Shown one piece after another: positions 34,814 to 43,873 of a stretch of 64,000 bases of DNA; the first letter of the stretch is position 1; each line of letters begins with the position of its first letter. Under the pieces are notes generated by a model. It did no database searches, had not been told where the DNA came from, and saw only the letters and a list, made by a program, of their open reading frames with translations. Origin of the DNA: an uncultured Merdimonas sp. (lineage in GTDB: Bacteria > Bacillota > Clostridia > Lachnospirales > Lachnospiraceae); contig CALWGE010000002.1 in the NCBI GenBank assembly GCA_944378225.1, positions 1-64,000 on the forward strand. Direction: 5' to 3'. Position numbers and translations under genes: made by a program.

Positions 34814-35274
34814 GTATCATCACTCTCCGATAATAACTCAATCATCTGTTGGGGTGTAGACGCCTGATGCAGCATTCCCAGCAATTCATCGTCAGCAAGA
34901 CGCGCCGCCACTTTGGAAAGCATCAACATATGGTTGCGCGCAAAATTGGCATCACTGCTGACACAGAAAAGGAAAATGGTGTCTACTTTACCTCCGTCTA
35001 AAGTTTCCCATTCAATGGGATGTTCCTGAGTGGCAATTGCAATTCCCAGGTTTTTTGCGTTCTTGCTCTTTCCATGAGGAATTGCAATTCCCTGGCCTAT
35101 ACCAGTGGCTCCTTCCGCTTCTCTCAGATACACGTCTGATACGAAACCTTCCACGTCATCTATATATTTATAATCAAAAAGCATTTTTGCCATCTGATGA
35201 AGCGCATCATCTTTATCTTTGGCATTCATTCCGATTTGAATAATATTTTCGTCTAATACATCTTTCAGATTCAT
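34810..35274 (-). CDS. PTS EIIA component, fructose/mannitol family (operon 1)
   Basis: A 154-residue phosphocarrier; the start at 35274 has GGAG seven bases upstream. His67 in A-I-P-H-G-K-S is the predicted phosphorylated residue. R-E-A-E-G-A-T-G-I-G precedes it. It receives phosphate from HPr and passes it to the separate EIIB of the same operon. It overlaps the isomerase gene by four bases and follows the regulator by 10. It is closely similar to the EIIA of operon 2. Confidence 0.92.
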   Translation of the reverse strand: MNLKDVLDENIIQIGMNAKDKDDALHQMAKMLFDYKYIDDVEGFVSDVYLREAEGATGIGQGIAIPHGKSKNAKNLGIAIATQEHPIEWETLDGGKVDTIFLFCVSSDANFARNHMLMLSKVAARLADDELLGMLHQASTPQQMIELLSESDDT

Positions 35275-35284
35275 AATTTTCTCC

Positions 35285-37246
35285 TTATTGCACCAGATAC
35301 TTGTACAGGTCTTCACTTGACATCGCCCTCAGAAACTGAAGACTTTCGTCCGTTTGAATCAACTCCAGAAAAACCTTATAAAACATTTGCACCTGCTTTG
35401 AATTGTCTTTATTCTCTATACGAAATGCAAGAAGAAACACCGTGTCCACCATCTCACTGCCCGACTCATTCCATGGTATTGCTTTATTTAAAAATGCAAT
35501 TGCAACCTTGGAGTCATTCACATAATCTGAGGAACCGTGCGGAATTGCCACTCCATTTCCAATATAAGTGGACACAGTTTTCTCCCTTTTGAGAACGCTG
35601 CCTCCATAACGTTCTGTCACATACCCCATTTCCATAAGGCAGCGTGACAAACGTTCTATTAGTTCTTTTTTATCTTCAACATCCACATTGGGAAAAATGA
35701 GTCTTGGATCAAACAGTGAATGACAGGATACATCGAAACGGTTTTTACCCTGACGTTCTTTATGATCCAGCTGTTTCAATTTTTTATTTATATGTGTGAT
35801 TTCATCTTCATTCAGAATAGAGTTGATCTGTATAATTTTTTCACCGCTGATACCCAAAGAAGACGTGGTAACTATGAGATCATATTTTTTCAGCATGCTT
35901 TTTTCAAATTCATGCAGCGAAACAATCGCGATGGATTCTACTCTGGGAACCGCCAGCTTTATCCGGCTGCAGAACATCTGATTTAATCCCATCCCCAGCT
36001 CCGTAACCAGCGCCACTTTCAACGGCTTATAGGTTCGCTCCAGAGCAGCCTGAATGTATAATGTAATATAGCTCAATTCCGTGGACGAAATATTGATTCG
36101 ATAATATTCTTCAAACAAAATTGACAGCGCCCAGGATACCCGGAAAGTATCTTTATATTCTTCTTTTATAAAATCTGTTAATGTGTCCGTGCTGTGTTTT
36201 TCAAACCGCATACGGAATATCGCAGGACGAATATGATTCAGAAGTCCGTAATATAATTCCGGATCTTGTGTTAAATCAACATTTAAAACTTCACTTACAA
36301 CCGAAATGATTTTTCGAATAAATTCTTTTAATTTTTCGTCGTAACGATATGCTATATTATCTTCAAAGCTGAAATTGTGCAGTGTTCCGGAACAAAGCTG
36401 CTGAATTGCAAAAAACACAATTTCATCTTCTTCAATATGCGTAGAAAACGTTTCATTAATCATCTCAAACAGAGATTTGGCCCATTTATATTCATTATAC
36501 TGACAAACTGTATCATGCTCTGTCGTGTCTATATGAAGGCTGCATTTTTTATATCGCACGATGGAAAGCGCCGCATAAATGAGTAATGAATAAAAGGAAT
36601 CTTCTGAAAATTTAAAATTCCATCCTTTTTCCATATCAGAAATACACTTTTTTAATTTCTCCTGATTCACTCCTGCGGCAAAAATTTCCAGACCTTCTTC
36701 CACGCTGTACAGCTCATTATTTAACAGTAAATGACAAATGGCGAGTCGAATATTTTCTTCAAATCCTTCCAGGGAAACCCCATAGTTTCTTCTTATGTTT
36801 ACCTGAAGTCCGAAAAGACTCAGCCATTCGCTGCATACAGCCAGTTTTTTTCTTACAACCGGTATGGAATCATACATTGTCTGACTTAACTGCTCCAGGG
36901 TTATTTTCCCCGGAGCAGTTGAAAGTATTTCAAACAGATACTGATAGATTTGCTGCTCATCTGTCGCTACATTTTGTAACTCATAATTTCCTATTGCCCG
37001 TATAATCTGTTCTGTGTTATCCCCTGCCTTTACCTCTCTCTTCAGATGAAGACCCTTGCCGGGTACCTTAAGCAATTTTCCATAGCCAAGTTCCCCTATC
37101 ATCTCATCCAGCATGTCCAGGTTTCTTCTTACAGTACTTTCACTGAGTCCAAGAATAGACGCCATTCTTGAGACAGATAAATATTCATTTTCTGTCAGCA
37201 GTAAAAACATATTATGAATCAAGATTTTTTTCTTGAACGCCTTCAT
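35285..37246 (-). CDS. PRD-containing PTS-regulated transcription regulator (MtlR/LicR-like), operon 1
   Basis: A 653-residue multi-domain regulator. Two N-terminal helix-turn-helix segments (S-V-S-R-M-A-S-I-L-G-L-S-E-S-T-V-R-R-N near residue 25-45 and L-E-Q-L-S-Q-T-M near 115) bind DNA. Two PRD domains follow (residues about 190-400), then an EIIB-like region and a C-terminal EIIA domain with V-A-I-P-H-G-S-S. Phosphorylation by PTS proteins would tell it whether substrate is being taken up. It is embedded inside the operon between the aldolase and EIIA genes, an arrangement that gives autoregulation. Confidence 0.9.
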   Translation of the reverse strand: MKAFKKKILIHNMFLLLTENEYLSVSRMASILGLSESTVRRNLDMLDEMIGELGYGKLLKVPGKGLHLKREVKAGDNTEQIIRAIGNYELQNVATDEQQIYQYLFEILSTAPGKITLEQLSQTMYDSIPVVRKKLAVCSEWLSLFGLQVNIRRNYGVSLEGFEENIRLAICHLLLNNELYSVEEGLEIFAAGVNQEKLKKCISDMEKGWNFKFSEDSFYSLLIYAALSIVRYKKCSLHIDTTEHDTVCQYNEYKWAKSLFEMINETFSTHIEEDEIVFFAIQQLCSGTLHNFSFEDNIAYRYDEKLKEFIRKIISVVSEVLNVDLTQDPELYYGLLNHIRPAIFRMRFEKHSTDTLTDFIKEEYKDTFRVSWALSILFEEYYRINISSTELSYITLYIQAALERTYKPLKVALVTELGMGLNQMFCSRIKLAVPRVESIAIVSLHEFEKSMLKKYDLIVTTSSLGISGEKIIQINSILNEDEITHINKKLKQLDHKERQGKNRFDVSCHSLFDPRLIFPNVDVEDKKELIERLSRCLMEMGYVTERYGGSVLKREKTVSTYIGNGVAIPHGSSDYVNDSKVAIAFLNKAIPWNESGSEMVDTVFLLAFRIENKDNSKQVQMFYKVFLELIQTDESLQFLRAMSSEDLYKYLVQ

Positions 37247-37254
37247 AATCTCTC

Positions 37255-38115
37255 CTAATACAACGAAGCCTTACCTGTGCAGCCGAACAAATCCATTTTT
37301 TCCTGTACGGTCTTTTTTACTTCTTCTATGGACGGATTAAACACCTGCGGCGGCATAAAGTTTCCTGTATCCCGGTAAATTTCATATACTTTTTTGAAAA
37401 ATACCTGTTTGATATCACTGGATATATTTACTTTCTGAATGCCTGAAGCGCATGCCTGTGCGATCTCTTCTTCTGCATTGTCGCTTCCCCCGTGAAGAAC
37501 CAAAGGTACTTTTGAAATTTTTGAAATCTCTTTCAGTAATTCAATCTGCAAACGAGGATGAAAGCCCTTCGGATAAATACCATGAGCCGTTCCGATAGCG
37601 ATAGCCAATGCATCACATCCGGTATACTCTACAAAATCTGTCACTTCTTCCGGATTTGTGTAAACAATGTTTTCCACTCCTCCTTCATCAGAATTCCCCA
37701 TGGTTCCTATTGTTCCCAGTTCTCCTTCCACGGAAATCCCCAGTCTGTGAGCAAAATCCACAACTTCTTTTGTAACTTTTCGATTTTCCTCATAACTCAA
37801 CAGAGAGCCGTCAATCATAACAGATGTGAAACCGGCTTTTATGGCTGCCGCACAATCCTCTATACTTTTTCCATGATCCAGATGGATAGCAAAAGGTACC
37901 GGGCTGTTTCGCACACGTTCTCTTACATATTTGAAAAAATCCGGTGTCGCATATTTAAACTCGCCCGGTGCAAACTGCAGAATTGCCGGCGTATTGCTTG
38001 CCTCTGCCTGTTCTGTTACCGCTCTGACCAGCGCCAGGTCAGAAGTGTTAAACGCCCCTACCGCAAATCCGTTTTTTCTGGCCGGTTCCAGAATTTCCTG
38101 TAAATTAACTAGCAT
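37255..38115 (-). CDS. Class II ketose-bisphosphate aldolase (GatY/KbaY/FbaA type), operon 1
   Basis: A 286-residue zinc aldolase. H-L-D-H-G-K-S (His78, Asp80, His81) and V-L-H-G-G-S-D-N near residue 205 hold zinc and the dihydroxyacetone-phosphate part. It cleaves a ketose 1,6-bisphosphate or ketose-1-phosphate into dihydroxyacetone phosphate plus an aldehyde. It lies between EIIC and regulator genes, so it handles the PTS-imported sugar. No phosphofructokinase-like kinase is in the operon, so the sugar may enter already usable as a 1-phosphate. A paralogue of about half identity is in operon 2. Confidence 0.9.
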   Translation of the reverse strand: MLVNLQEILEPARKNGFAVGAFNTSDLALVRAVTEQAEASNTPAILQFAPGEFKYATPDFFKYVRERVRNSPVPFAIHLDHGKSIEDCAAAIKAGFTSVMIDGSLLSYEENRKVTKEVVDFAHRLGISVEGELGTIGTMGNSDEGGVENIVYTNPEEVTDFVEYTGCDALAIAIGTAHGIYPKGFHPRLQIELLKEISKISKVPLVLHGGSDNAEEEIAQACASGIQKVNISSDIKQVFFKKVYEIYRDTGNFMPPQVFNPSIEEVKKTVQEKMDLFGCTGKASLY

Positions 38116-38127
38116 TTTTTCCTCCTG

Positions 38128-39225
38128 TTACATCACTTCAATATTAATGTCATCCAAATCTTCATCGGATAATTCTTTTCCCAAATCCTCTTCCAGTCCT
38201 TCTTCCAGTTCTGTCACCGGCTTTTTAATAACAGCCAGGATAACACCGGTAATAACCGAGCCTATGAGCAGACAAACAAGTCCCTGTACAGGAGATGTAA
38301 AGAACGGGAATGCGATAAATCCACCATTCAGCAGTTCAGATGAATTGCCCCATACCATCGACAGACCGCCTGCCACAAACGAACCGCATACACATGCAAA
38401 TACTACTCTTACCAGATCTCTGGCCGCAATAGGAATTACGCCTTCAGAAATCATAAAGCATCCCATAGGAACAGCAGCTTTCAGTGTTTCCTTTTCTGCC
38501 TTTGTATATTTATTTCTGGCTATCAGGCAGGAAATAGCAATACCGAAAGGCTGAATCATGCTGGCAATAATCTGAACTGTTTTGGCATCCCGGATTCCTT
38601 CTGCGTACAGAGCATTGACAAACGCCGTCGCTGTCTTATTTACCGGCCCTCCAAAGTCGAAAGTAGCCATGGCGCCTACTACACCGCCATATATGAATTT
38701 GGAACCGCTGGACATGCTCTCCAGAAATTCAGTCAGGACACCCATAAGCCATACTATCGGTCCCTGAATTACAATGTACATAAGAAGTCCGGATATGGCA
38801 GTTGCCAGAAACGGGATAATCAGCATACCTCTTAAAACTTCCAGCGATTTCGGCAGACGGATATACTTCTTGCAGATATTTACGACAACGCCTACTACAA
38901 TACCTCCCAGCATACCGCCGATAAATCCTGTATTAATATTCTGAGCAACCCAGCCAATAATAAAACCAGGCGCCAGAGCAGGTTTTCCGCCCATAGAAAA
39001 AGCAATGTAAGCACACAGCATAGGAACCATCATCTGCATACCTAAAGAACCTGTCTGATACATCCAGTATCCAATTCCGCTGGTTCCCAGATTATCCAGA
39101 GACTGGCCTGCCAGAACACGTCCTATAGCCATAGTCAGTCCGGCGCCAACTACCAATGGAATAAAGTAAGAAATACCTGTCAGTATATGTTGCTTTAATT
39201 CTTTAACATTAATGATATCTTTCAT
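38128..39225 (-). CDS. PTS EIIC permease, fructose family (operon 1)
   Basis: A 365-residue membrane permease with about nine to ten hydrophobic segments. The start I-L-T-G-I-S-Y-F-I-P-L-V-V-G-A-G and the later F-D-F-G-G-P-V-N-K and G-V-I-P-I-A-A-R-D motifs belong to the fructose EIIC family (FruA/FrwC type). The last 25 residues are an acidic tail (E-L-E-E-G-L-E-E-D-L-G) not usual in FruA. Sugar specificity cannot be read from sequence. EIIB and EIIA are separate proteins in the same operon. Confidence 0.92.
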   Translation of the reverse strand: MKDIINVKELKQHILTGISYFIPLVVGAGLTMAIGRVLAGQSLDNLGTSGIGYWMYQTGSLGMQMMVPMLCAYIAFSMGGKPALAPGFIIGWVAQNINTGFIGGMLGGIVVGVVVNICKKYIRLPKSLEVLRGMLIIPFLATAISGLLMYIVIQGPIVWLMGVLTEFLESMSSGSKFIYGGVVGAMATFDFGGPVNKTATAFVNALYAEGIRDAKTVQIIASMIQPFGIAISCLIARNKYTKAEKETLKAAVPMGCFMISEGVIPIAARDLVRVVFACVCGSFVAGGLSMVWGNSSELLNGGFIAFPFFTSPVQGLVCLLIGSVITGVILAVIKKPVTELEEGLEEDLGKELSDEDLDDINIEVM

Positions 39226-39255
39226 TCTCTTATCCCCCGTAACTTATCTTGTATT

Positions 39256-39567
39256 CTATTTCCCTATCACTTTTTCCACCTTCTGAATAAAACCTATCGG
39301 ATTTTTTATTAATGTCGAAGTGTCTACTTTAATCACCTTTTTCCCTTCGAATCGTTCCATTTTATCGATAGCAATATCAATGGCAAGTATAACCACATCC
39401 GCGTCCCGGATGTCCTGAGGTTTTAATTCGTCTTCAATTCCGATATTTCCCTGTGTCTCGCATGTAATTTCATGTCCTCTCAGTCTTGCCGCTTTCAGAA
39501 GTTTTTCCCGTGCGATATAAGTATGTGCAATTCCTGCCGTACAAGCTGCTACCCCTACAATCTTCAT
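39256..39567 (-). CDS. PTS EIIB component, fructose family (operon 1)
   Basis: A 103-residue protein; the start at 39567 gives the family N-terminus M-K-I-V-G-V-A-A-C-T-A-G-I-A-H-T with the phosphorylated Cys9. It takes phosphate from EIIA and transfers it to the sugar during EIIC transport. The start overlaps nothing and is 20 bases after the ManA stop. G-I-E-D-E-L-K-P is the second conserved loop. Confidence 0.92.
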   Translation of the reverse strand: MKIVGVAACTAGIAHTYIAREKLLKAARLRGHEITCETQGNIGIEDELKPQDIRDADVVILAIDIAIDKMERFEGKKVIKVDTSTLIKNPIGFIQKVEKVIGK

Positions 39568-39587
39568 CCTTTTCCTACTCTCCTTCC

Positions 39588-40682
39588 CTAATTTGGCAGA
39601 AACGGAATTCCTATTGCTGCCTTGCACTTCGTTCCTGTCATCCGAATCTCACCGCATTCCGCCGGAATTAATGCCCCGTGACCCTGAATAAGAGTTTCTC
39701 TTCCATGCTCTGTCTCCAGTATGATATCTCCGTCCACAGCGATTACAATTCTGTGATAAGGCTGGCGTCCCATAATCCAGCTTCCGTCCAGGCTCAGCAG
39801 ATTGACTCCGAATGAATCATTTTGCTGTCTTCCTATTAATTCTTCCAGCTGGTAATCTCCTCCTTTCTCCAAAGTTGTTCCTTTCATGAGAACTCTTTCC
39901 CGAATCTCTTCCTCGCTATAAGTCGTATAGTCAAATAGTGTAAGTCCGTCTTCCTGAGACAATCCATTGTACATTTCTTCTTCGGTAACTGTCATGCCAT
40001 TGATGTGCTTTTCTACCCGGATTGTTACATCATTACACTCATGAAATTCCAGAAACAGACAGTTAGGCCCTACACAATGAGGCATACCTGCCGGAATCAG
40101 TATCATCTGTCCTTCCTTTACAGGAATCCGGTGCAGACACTTCAGCATACGGCTGACATCCTGCTCTTCAATCAGCTCTTTCCACAACTGAGGCGTCACA
40201 TGTTTTTGAAAACCTGCGTAGACACAAGGCTCCTGCCCTTCCTCATCTCTCGTCTTTGCAATATACCAGGCTTCTGTTTTTCCCATAGGCATATGAAAAT
40301 ATTTCTTTGCATCTTCTTTTCTGGGATGGCACTGCATCACCAAGCGTACTTTTGTATCCCCAACTCTTGCAAGCACAGACAAATTTCCCGGATTATACTT
40401 CTGAAAATCTTCTCCCAGTATCTCATTTGGATACTGTGCAATAATATTGCTCAGAAGAAGGTTTCCCTGGGATTCGATAGTTTTGCTCACTGCAAATCCT
40501 TCCGCTTCACCTTTAGAAATTGCCCCTATAGAAGTAACCAACAGCTCTTCACACATATGAGAATCTTCTGCTGTTTCATCTTTACGCCATTCATTCAACA
40601 GCTTTCCTCCGATATAAAAGCGTTGAATCCTGTTGCCTTGAAACAACAAAGGTTTTTGAATGATGCTTTTATCAATCTCCAC
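39588..40682 (-). CDS. Class I mannose-6-phosphate isomerase-like protein
   Basis: A 364-residue cupin-type isomerase, first gene of operon 1, starting with GTG behind AAAGGGAGG. The metal-binding stretch Q-C-H-P-R-K-E-D-A-K and G-K-T-E-A-W-Y-I, plus the I-P-A-G-M-P-H-C-V-G and F-L-E-F-H-E blocks, are class I ManA signatures. It would interconvert aldose-6-phosphate and ketose-6-phosphate. In this operon it suggests that a mannose-type aldose phosphate is produced, although the general ManA role cannot be excluded. N-terminal F-Y-I-G-G is less typical. Confidence 0.85.
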   Translation of the reverse strand: MEIDKSIIQKPLLFQGNRIQRFYIGGKLLNEWRKDETAEDSHMCEELLVTSIGAISKGEAEGFAVSKTIESQGNLLLSNIIAQYPNEILGEDFQKYNPGNLSVLARVGDTKVRLVMQCHPRKEDAKKYFHMPMGKTEAWYIAKTRDEEGQEPCVYAGFQKHVTPQLWKELIEEQDVSRMLKCLHRIPVKEGQMILIPAGMPHCVGPNCLFLEFHECNDVTIRVEKHINGMTVTEEEMYNGLSQEDGLTLFDYTTYSEEEIRERVLMKGTTLEKGGDYQLEELIGRQQNDSFGVNLLSLDGSWIMGRQPYHRIVIAVDGDIILETEHGRETLIQGHGALIPAECGEIRMTGTKCKAAIGIPFLPN

Positions 40683-40709
40683 GTTCGGTACCTCCCTTTA
40701 CGTTTTATG

Positions 40710-40738
40710 ATTTTATTCTATCAACTTTACCAATTCAA
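40710..40738 (-). promoter_or_regulatory. Promoter of operon 1
   Basis: On the minus strand: -35 TTGAAT, 17-base spacer, -10 TAAAAT, about 28 bases before the ManA-like start. Confidence 0.65.
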
Positions 40739-40842
40739 TACGCAAATAAATGTTTTTTTGAATGTTGTCATTTTTCATTTATAGCATAAATATATTTTCT
40801 AAAATTTAACATGGTTTTTAGCATATAAATAAAGCCCAAATA

Positions 40843-40860
40843 CTCAACAAATATGTTGAG
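40843..40860. promoter_or_regulatory. Perfect palindrome upstream of operon 1
   Basis: CTCAACA-AATA-TGTTGAG, an 18-base dyad about 105 bases upstream of the operon 1 -35 box. It may be the activator site for the operon's PRD regulator. Confidence 0.4.
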
Positions 40861-40944
40861 AAATGGACTTCCTCAGATTACGGAGGCTGCTGGTGCAAAA
40901 CTCTCCCATAAAATTTTGCAGTTCCTATTATTATATTATTATAA

Positions 40945-41010
40945 AAATACTCCCTTTCAGGCTGCAAGTTTTTATTATTATACTTGCCTGCCTGAAAGGG
41001 AGTATTTTTA
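40945..41010. terminator. Strong terminator at the end of operon 2
   Basis: An 18-base stem (AAATACTCCCTTTCAGGC and its complement) immediately after the uxuA stop, with A/T runs on both sides, isolating operon 2 from operon 1. Confidence 0.85.
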
Positions 41011-41014
41011 ATTT

Positions 41015-42064
41015 TTATTTCTTTATTTCCTTAGTACACGCCTCAAATAAGCCATTTAAATAAGCTGCACCTAAAGCACGATCAAAAAGACCATATCCCG
41101 GTTTTCCAGTCTCTCCCCAAATCATACGCCCATGATCAGGCCGAACATATCCGTCAAATCCTTCCTCCACCAATGCTTTCACAATTTCATACATATCCAA
41201 ACTGCCACACGAAGAAAGGTGTGCCCGTTCTTCAAAAGATCCGTCATCCAGAATCTTTACGTTCCGGATATGCATAAAACCTATTCGATTTAACGCGGCA
41301 TATTTACGCACCAGAGATGGTACATCATTAAAAGCAGCGCTGCCCAGCGAACCAGTACAAAAGCACAGGCTGTTCGCAGGAGAATCCACAATGGAAAGAT
41401 ACCGATCCAGATTTTTTTCACAGGTAATCACTCTTGGCAATCCCAAAATAGGATAAGGTGGATCATCAGGATGCAACGCCATAATTACGCCACATTCTTC
41501 CGCGACCGGTATAATTGCTTTTACAAAAACTTCAATATTGTTCCACAGCCCCTCTTCTCCCAGTTTTTCATATGCACGTATCAGACTGCGTACCTCAGAC
41601 TGGGTATAGCTGGTATCCCATCCTGGAAGCTGAATATTATCCGTGAAAGGATTCAAACCGCGAAGCTGGTGCGCATACATTACAAGACTGGTAGACCCGT
41701 CCGGAGCCTCTTTGTCCAGCTGGGTCCTTGTCCAGTCAAAAACAGGCATAACGTTGTAGACAATACATTTGATTCCATATCTGGCACACCGCCGGATGTT
41801 TTCGCAATAAGCTTCTATATGCCTATCTCTCCTGTCTGTTCCCAGCTTGATATCTTCACTGACAGGAATAGACTCCACTACATCAAAAACAAGACCCTTT
41901 GCCTTACATTCCTCTGTCAGTTTCCGAATAGATTCTTCCGGCCATACTTGGCCAGGAGGAACATCATAAACCGCTGATACAACAGAGTGCATACCTGGAA
42001 TCTGTGCGATATAAGAGAGCGGTATAGGATCCTCCTTCCCAAACCAACGAAATGAGAGCTTCAT
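41015..42064 (-). CDS. uxuA: Mannonate dehydratase
   Basis: A 349-residue TIM-barrel enzyme turning D-mannonate into 2-keto-3-deoxy-D-gluconate. The N-terminus M-K-L-S-F-R-W-F-G-K-E-D-P-I-P-L, the M-A-L-H-P-D-D-P-P metal motif and the R-P-D-H-G-R-M-I-W-G-E motif near the end are diagnostic. Length matches UxuA of Firmicutes. It is the last gene of operon 2 and supplies KDG for the kinase and aldolase encoded upstream. uxaC and uxuB are not present in the window, so mannonate must come from another reaction. Confidence 0.95.
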   Translation of the reverse strand: MKLSFRWFGKEDPIPLSYIAQIPGMHSVVSAVYDVPPGQVWPEESIRKLTEECKAKGLVFDVVESIPVSEDIKLGTDRRDRHIEAYCENIRRCARYGIKCIVYNVMPVFDWTRTQLDKEAPDGSTSLVMYAHQLRGLNPFTDNIQLPGWDTSYTQSEVRSLIRAYEKLGEEGLWNNIEVFVKAIIPVAEECGVIMALHPDDPPYPILGLPRVITCEKNLDRYLSIVDSPANSLCFCTGSLGSAAFNDVPSLVRKYAALNRIGFMHIRNVKILDDGSFEERAHLSSCGSLDMYEIVKALVEEGFDGYVRPDHGRMIWGETGKPGYGLFDRALGAAYLNGLFEACTKEIKK

Positions 42065-42102
42065 TTTTCTTCCCTTTCTTGTCTGTAAAACTACTTGCTC
42101 TG

Positions 42103-43845
42103 TTATTTATAAGAAATGTATGCGCCCTTCATGGGACTTACTGCATGTTCTGCGAACAGGCGCAGCACACCTTTCTTATACCTCTGTTCTTTGGGTTTCC
42201 AGCGAGTTCTGCGTTCTTCCAATACTGCCTCTACTTCTTCCGGGGTCCTCAACTGGTTTGCAATTCCCACAATCTGCAGCCTGCGGTTTGGAATATCAAT
42301 CTCAATTAAATCATCCGCTTCCACCAGCGCGATAGGTCCGCCTTCCTGAGCCTCAGGACTGCAGTGACCAATGACCGGCCCTGTAGACGCTCCGGAAAAA
42401 CGTCCATCTGTAATCAATGCAATAGAACTTCCCAGTTCTTTATCACTGCTAATAGCTTCACTGGTATAAAACATTTCAGGCATTCCGCTCCCCTTTGGAC
42501 CTTCATAACGAATCAGTACCGCATCCCCTTTCTTCACCTTGTGACACAGTACTGCGTCCAAACATTCTTCTTCTGAATCGAAAGGACGCGCTCGAAGAAC
42601 AGCATGAAACATTGTTTTAGGACAGGCCGTATGCTTGATTACAGCTCCATCCGGCGCAAGATTTCCCCGCAGCACTGCAATGCTGCCATCCGACTGCAGA
42701 GGCGCATCTGCCGGGCGTATAATATCTTTCGGTGTGAGATGCAATCCATAACGAAGATTTGCAGATTCCAGCATCTGGCGGCACCGTTCGTAAAATCCGT
42801 TTTTTCTGAGAGCTTCCAGATTTTCGCCCAACGTTTTTCCGGTTACAGTCATAACATCCATATGCAGTTTATCACGCATCTCTTCCATAACAGCAGGTAC
42901 TCCGCCTGCATAGTAGAAAAATTCTGCAGGCCACTGCCCAGACGGTCTTATATCCAAAATAAACGGAGTCCCCCGGTGGAGCCTATCAAACATATCACCG
43001 TCGATTTCTATTCCCAGTTCATGAGCAAATGCCGGCAAGTGAAGCAGTGCATTAGTGGAACCGGAAATAGCCGCATGTACTAAAACAGCATTTTCCAGGC
43101 TTTCCTTTGTTACAATATCGGAAGGCCGCAGTCCTTCCATCGCCAGTTCTACTGCCCGCTTGCCGGCGGCAGCCGCATATTCTGCAAGCTGCGGAGATTC
43201 TGCTGGCAGCAGAGCACTTCCCGGAAGGGCCAGTCCCAGTGTTTCAGCCATAATCTGCATGGTGGAAGCTGTTCCAATAAAGCTGCACGCTCCACATCCG
43301 GGGCAGGCATTCTCTTTTGCCCACTGCAATCTTTCTTCCTTGATTTCTCCCCTGGCATACTGAGCACTGTATTTCCCAAGCTGCTCCAATGTAAGCAGTT
43401 CCGGTCCAGCGGCCATGGTTCCACCTGTTATAATAATTGACGGAATATTCAATCTTGCCAGTGCCATAAGATTGCCCGGCAGTCCTTTATCGCAGCTTGC
43501 AATAAATATTCCGCCATCAAAAGGAGTGGCACTCGCATGAATTTCTATCATATTGGCAATCATTTCTCTGCTGACCAGGCTGTAATTAATACCATCGGTT
43601 CCCTGACTTTCTCCATCACAGATATCCGTACAGAAATATCTCGCTCCGAAACCTCCGGCCTGATGTATTCCACAGCGCGCTGCTTCCACCAGTTTATCCA
43701 GATGCCCGCTCCCCGGATGGCTGTCTCCAAAGGTGCTCTCAATGATAATCTGAGGTTTTCCCAAATCTTCTGTTTTCCAGCCTGTTCCCAGTCGGAGCGG
43801 ATCAAGTTCCGGAGCCTGTTTACGCATTTTCTGACTGTTCAGCAT
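42103..43845 (-). CDS. IlvD/Edd-family dehydratase, probably acting on a sugar acid
   Basis: A 580-residue iron-sulfur dehydratase. Cluster cysteines lie in I-A-S-C-D-K-G-L-P and A-C-P-G-C-G-A-C-S; F-C-T-D-I-C-D-G near residue 72 is the third position. The C-terminal G-R-F-S-G-A-S-T-G-P-V-I-G-H block is the family signature. Placement between an alcohol dehydrogenase and uxuA in a KDG pathway argues for an aldonate (for example gluconate, galactonate or pentonate) rather than branched-chain amino acid synthesis. The exact substrate is not clear from sequence. Confidence 0.87.
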   Translation of the reverse strand: MLNSQKMRKQAPELDPLRLGTGWKTEDLGKPQIIIESTFGDSHPGSGHLDKLVEAARCGIHQAGGFGARYFCTDICDGESQGTDGINYSLVSREMIANMIEIHASATPFDGGIFIASCDKGLPGNLMALARLNIPSIIITGGTMAAGPELLTLEQLGKYSAQYARGEIKEERLQWAKENACPGCGACSFIGTASTMQIMAETLGLALPGSALLPAESPQLAEYAAAAGKRAVELAMEGLRPSDIVTKESLENAVLVHAAISGSTNALLHLPAFAHELGIEIDGDMFDRLHRGTPFILDIRPSGQWPAEFFYYAGGVPAVMEEMRDKLHMDVMTVTGKTLGENLEALRKNGFYERCRQMLESANLRYGLHLTPKDIIRPADAPLQSDGSIAVLRGNLAPDGAVIKHTACPKTMFHAVLRARPFDSEEECLDAVLCHKVKKGDAVLIRYEGPKGSGMPEMFYTSEAISSDKELGSSIALITDGRFSGASTGPVIGHCSPEAQEGGPIALVEADDLIEIDIPNRRLQIVGIANQLRTPEEVEAVLEERRTRWKPKEQRYKKGVLRLFAEHAVSPMKGAYISYK

Positions 43846-43873
43846 TATTTGTTTCTCCTCTTATGCTTTAAAA

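Noticed and set aside
42103..43845. Assignment as dihydroxy-acid dehydratase of branched-chain amino acid synthesis
   Set aside because: It sits in a sugar-acid operon without ilv or leu genes; a sugar-acid dehydratase role is more likely.
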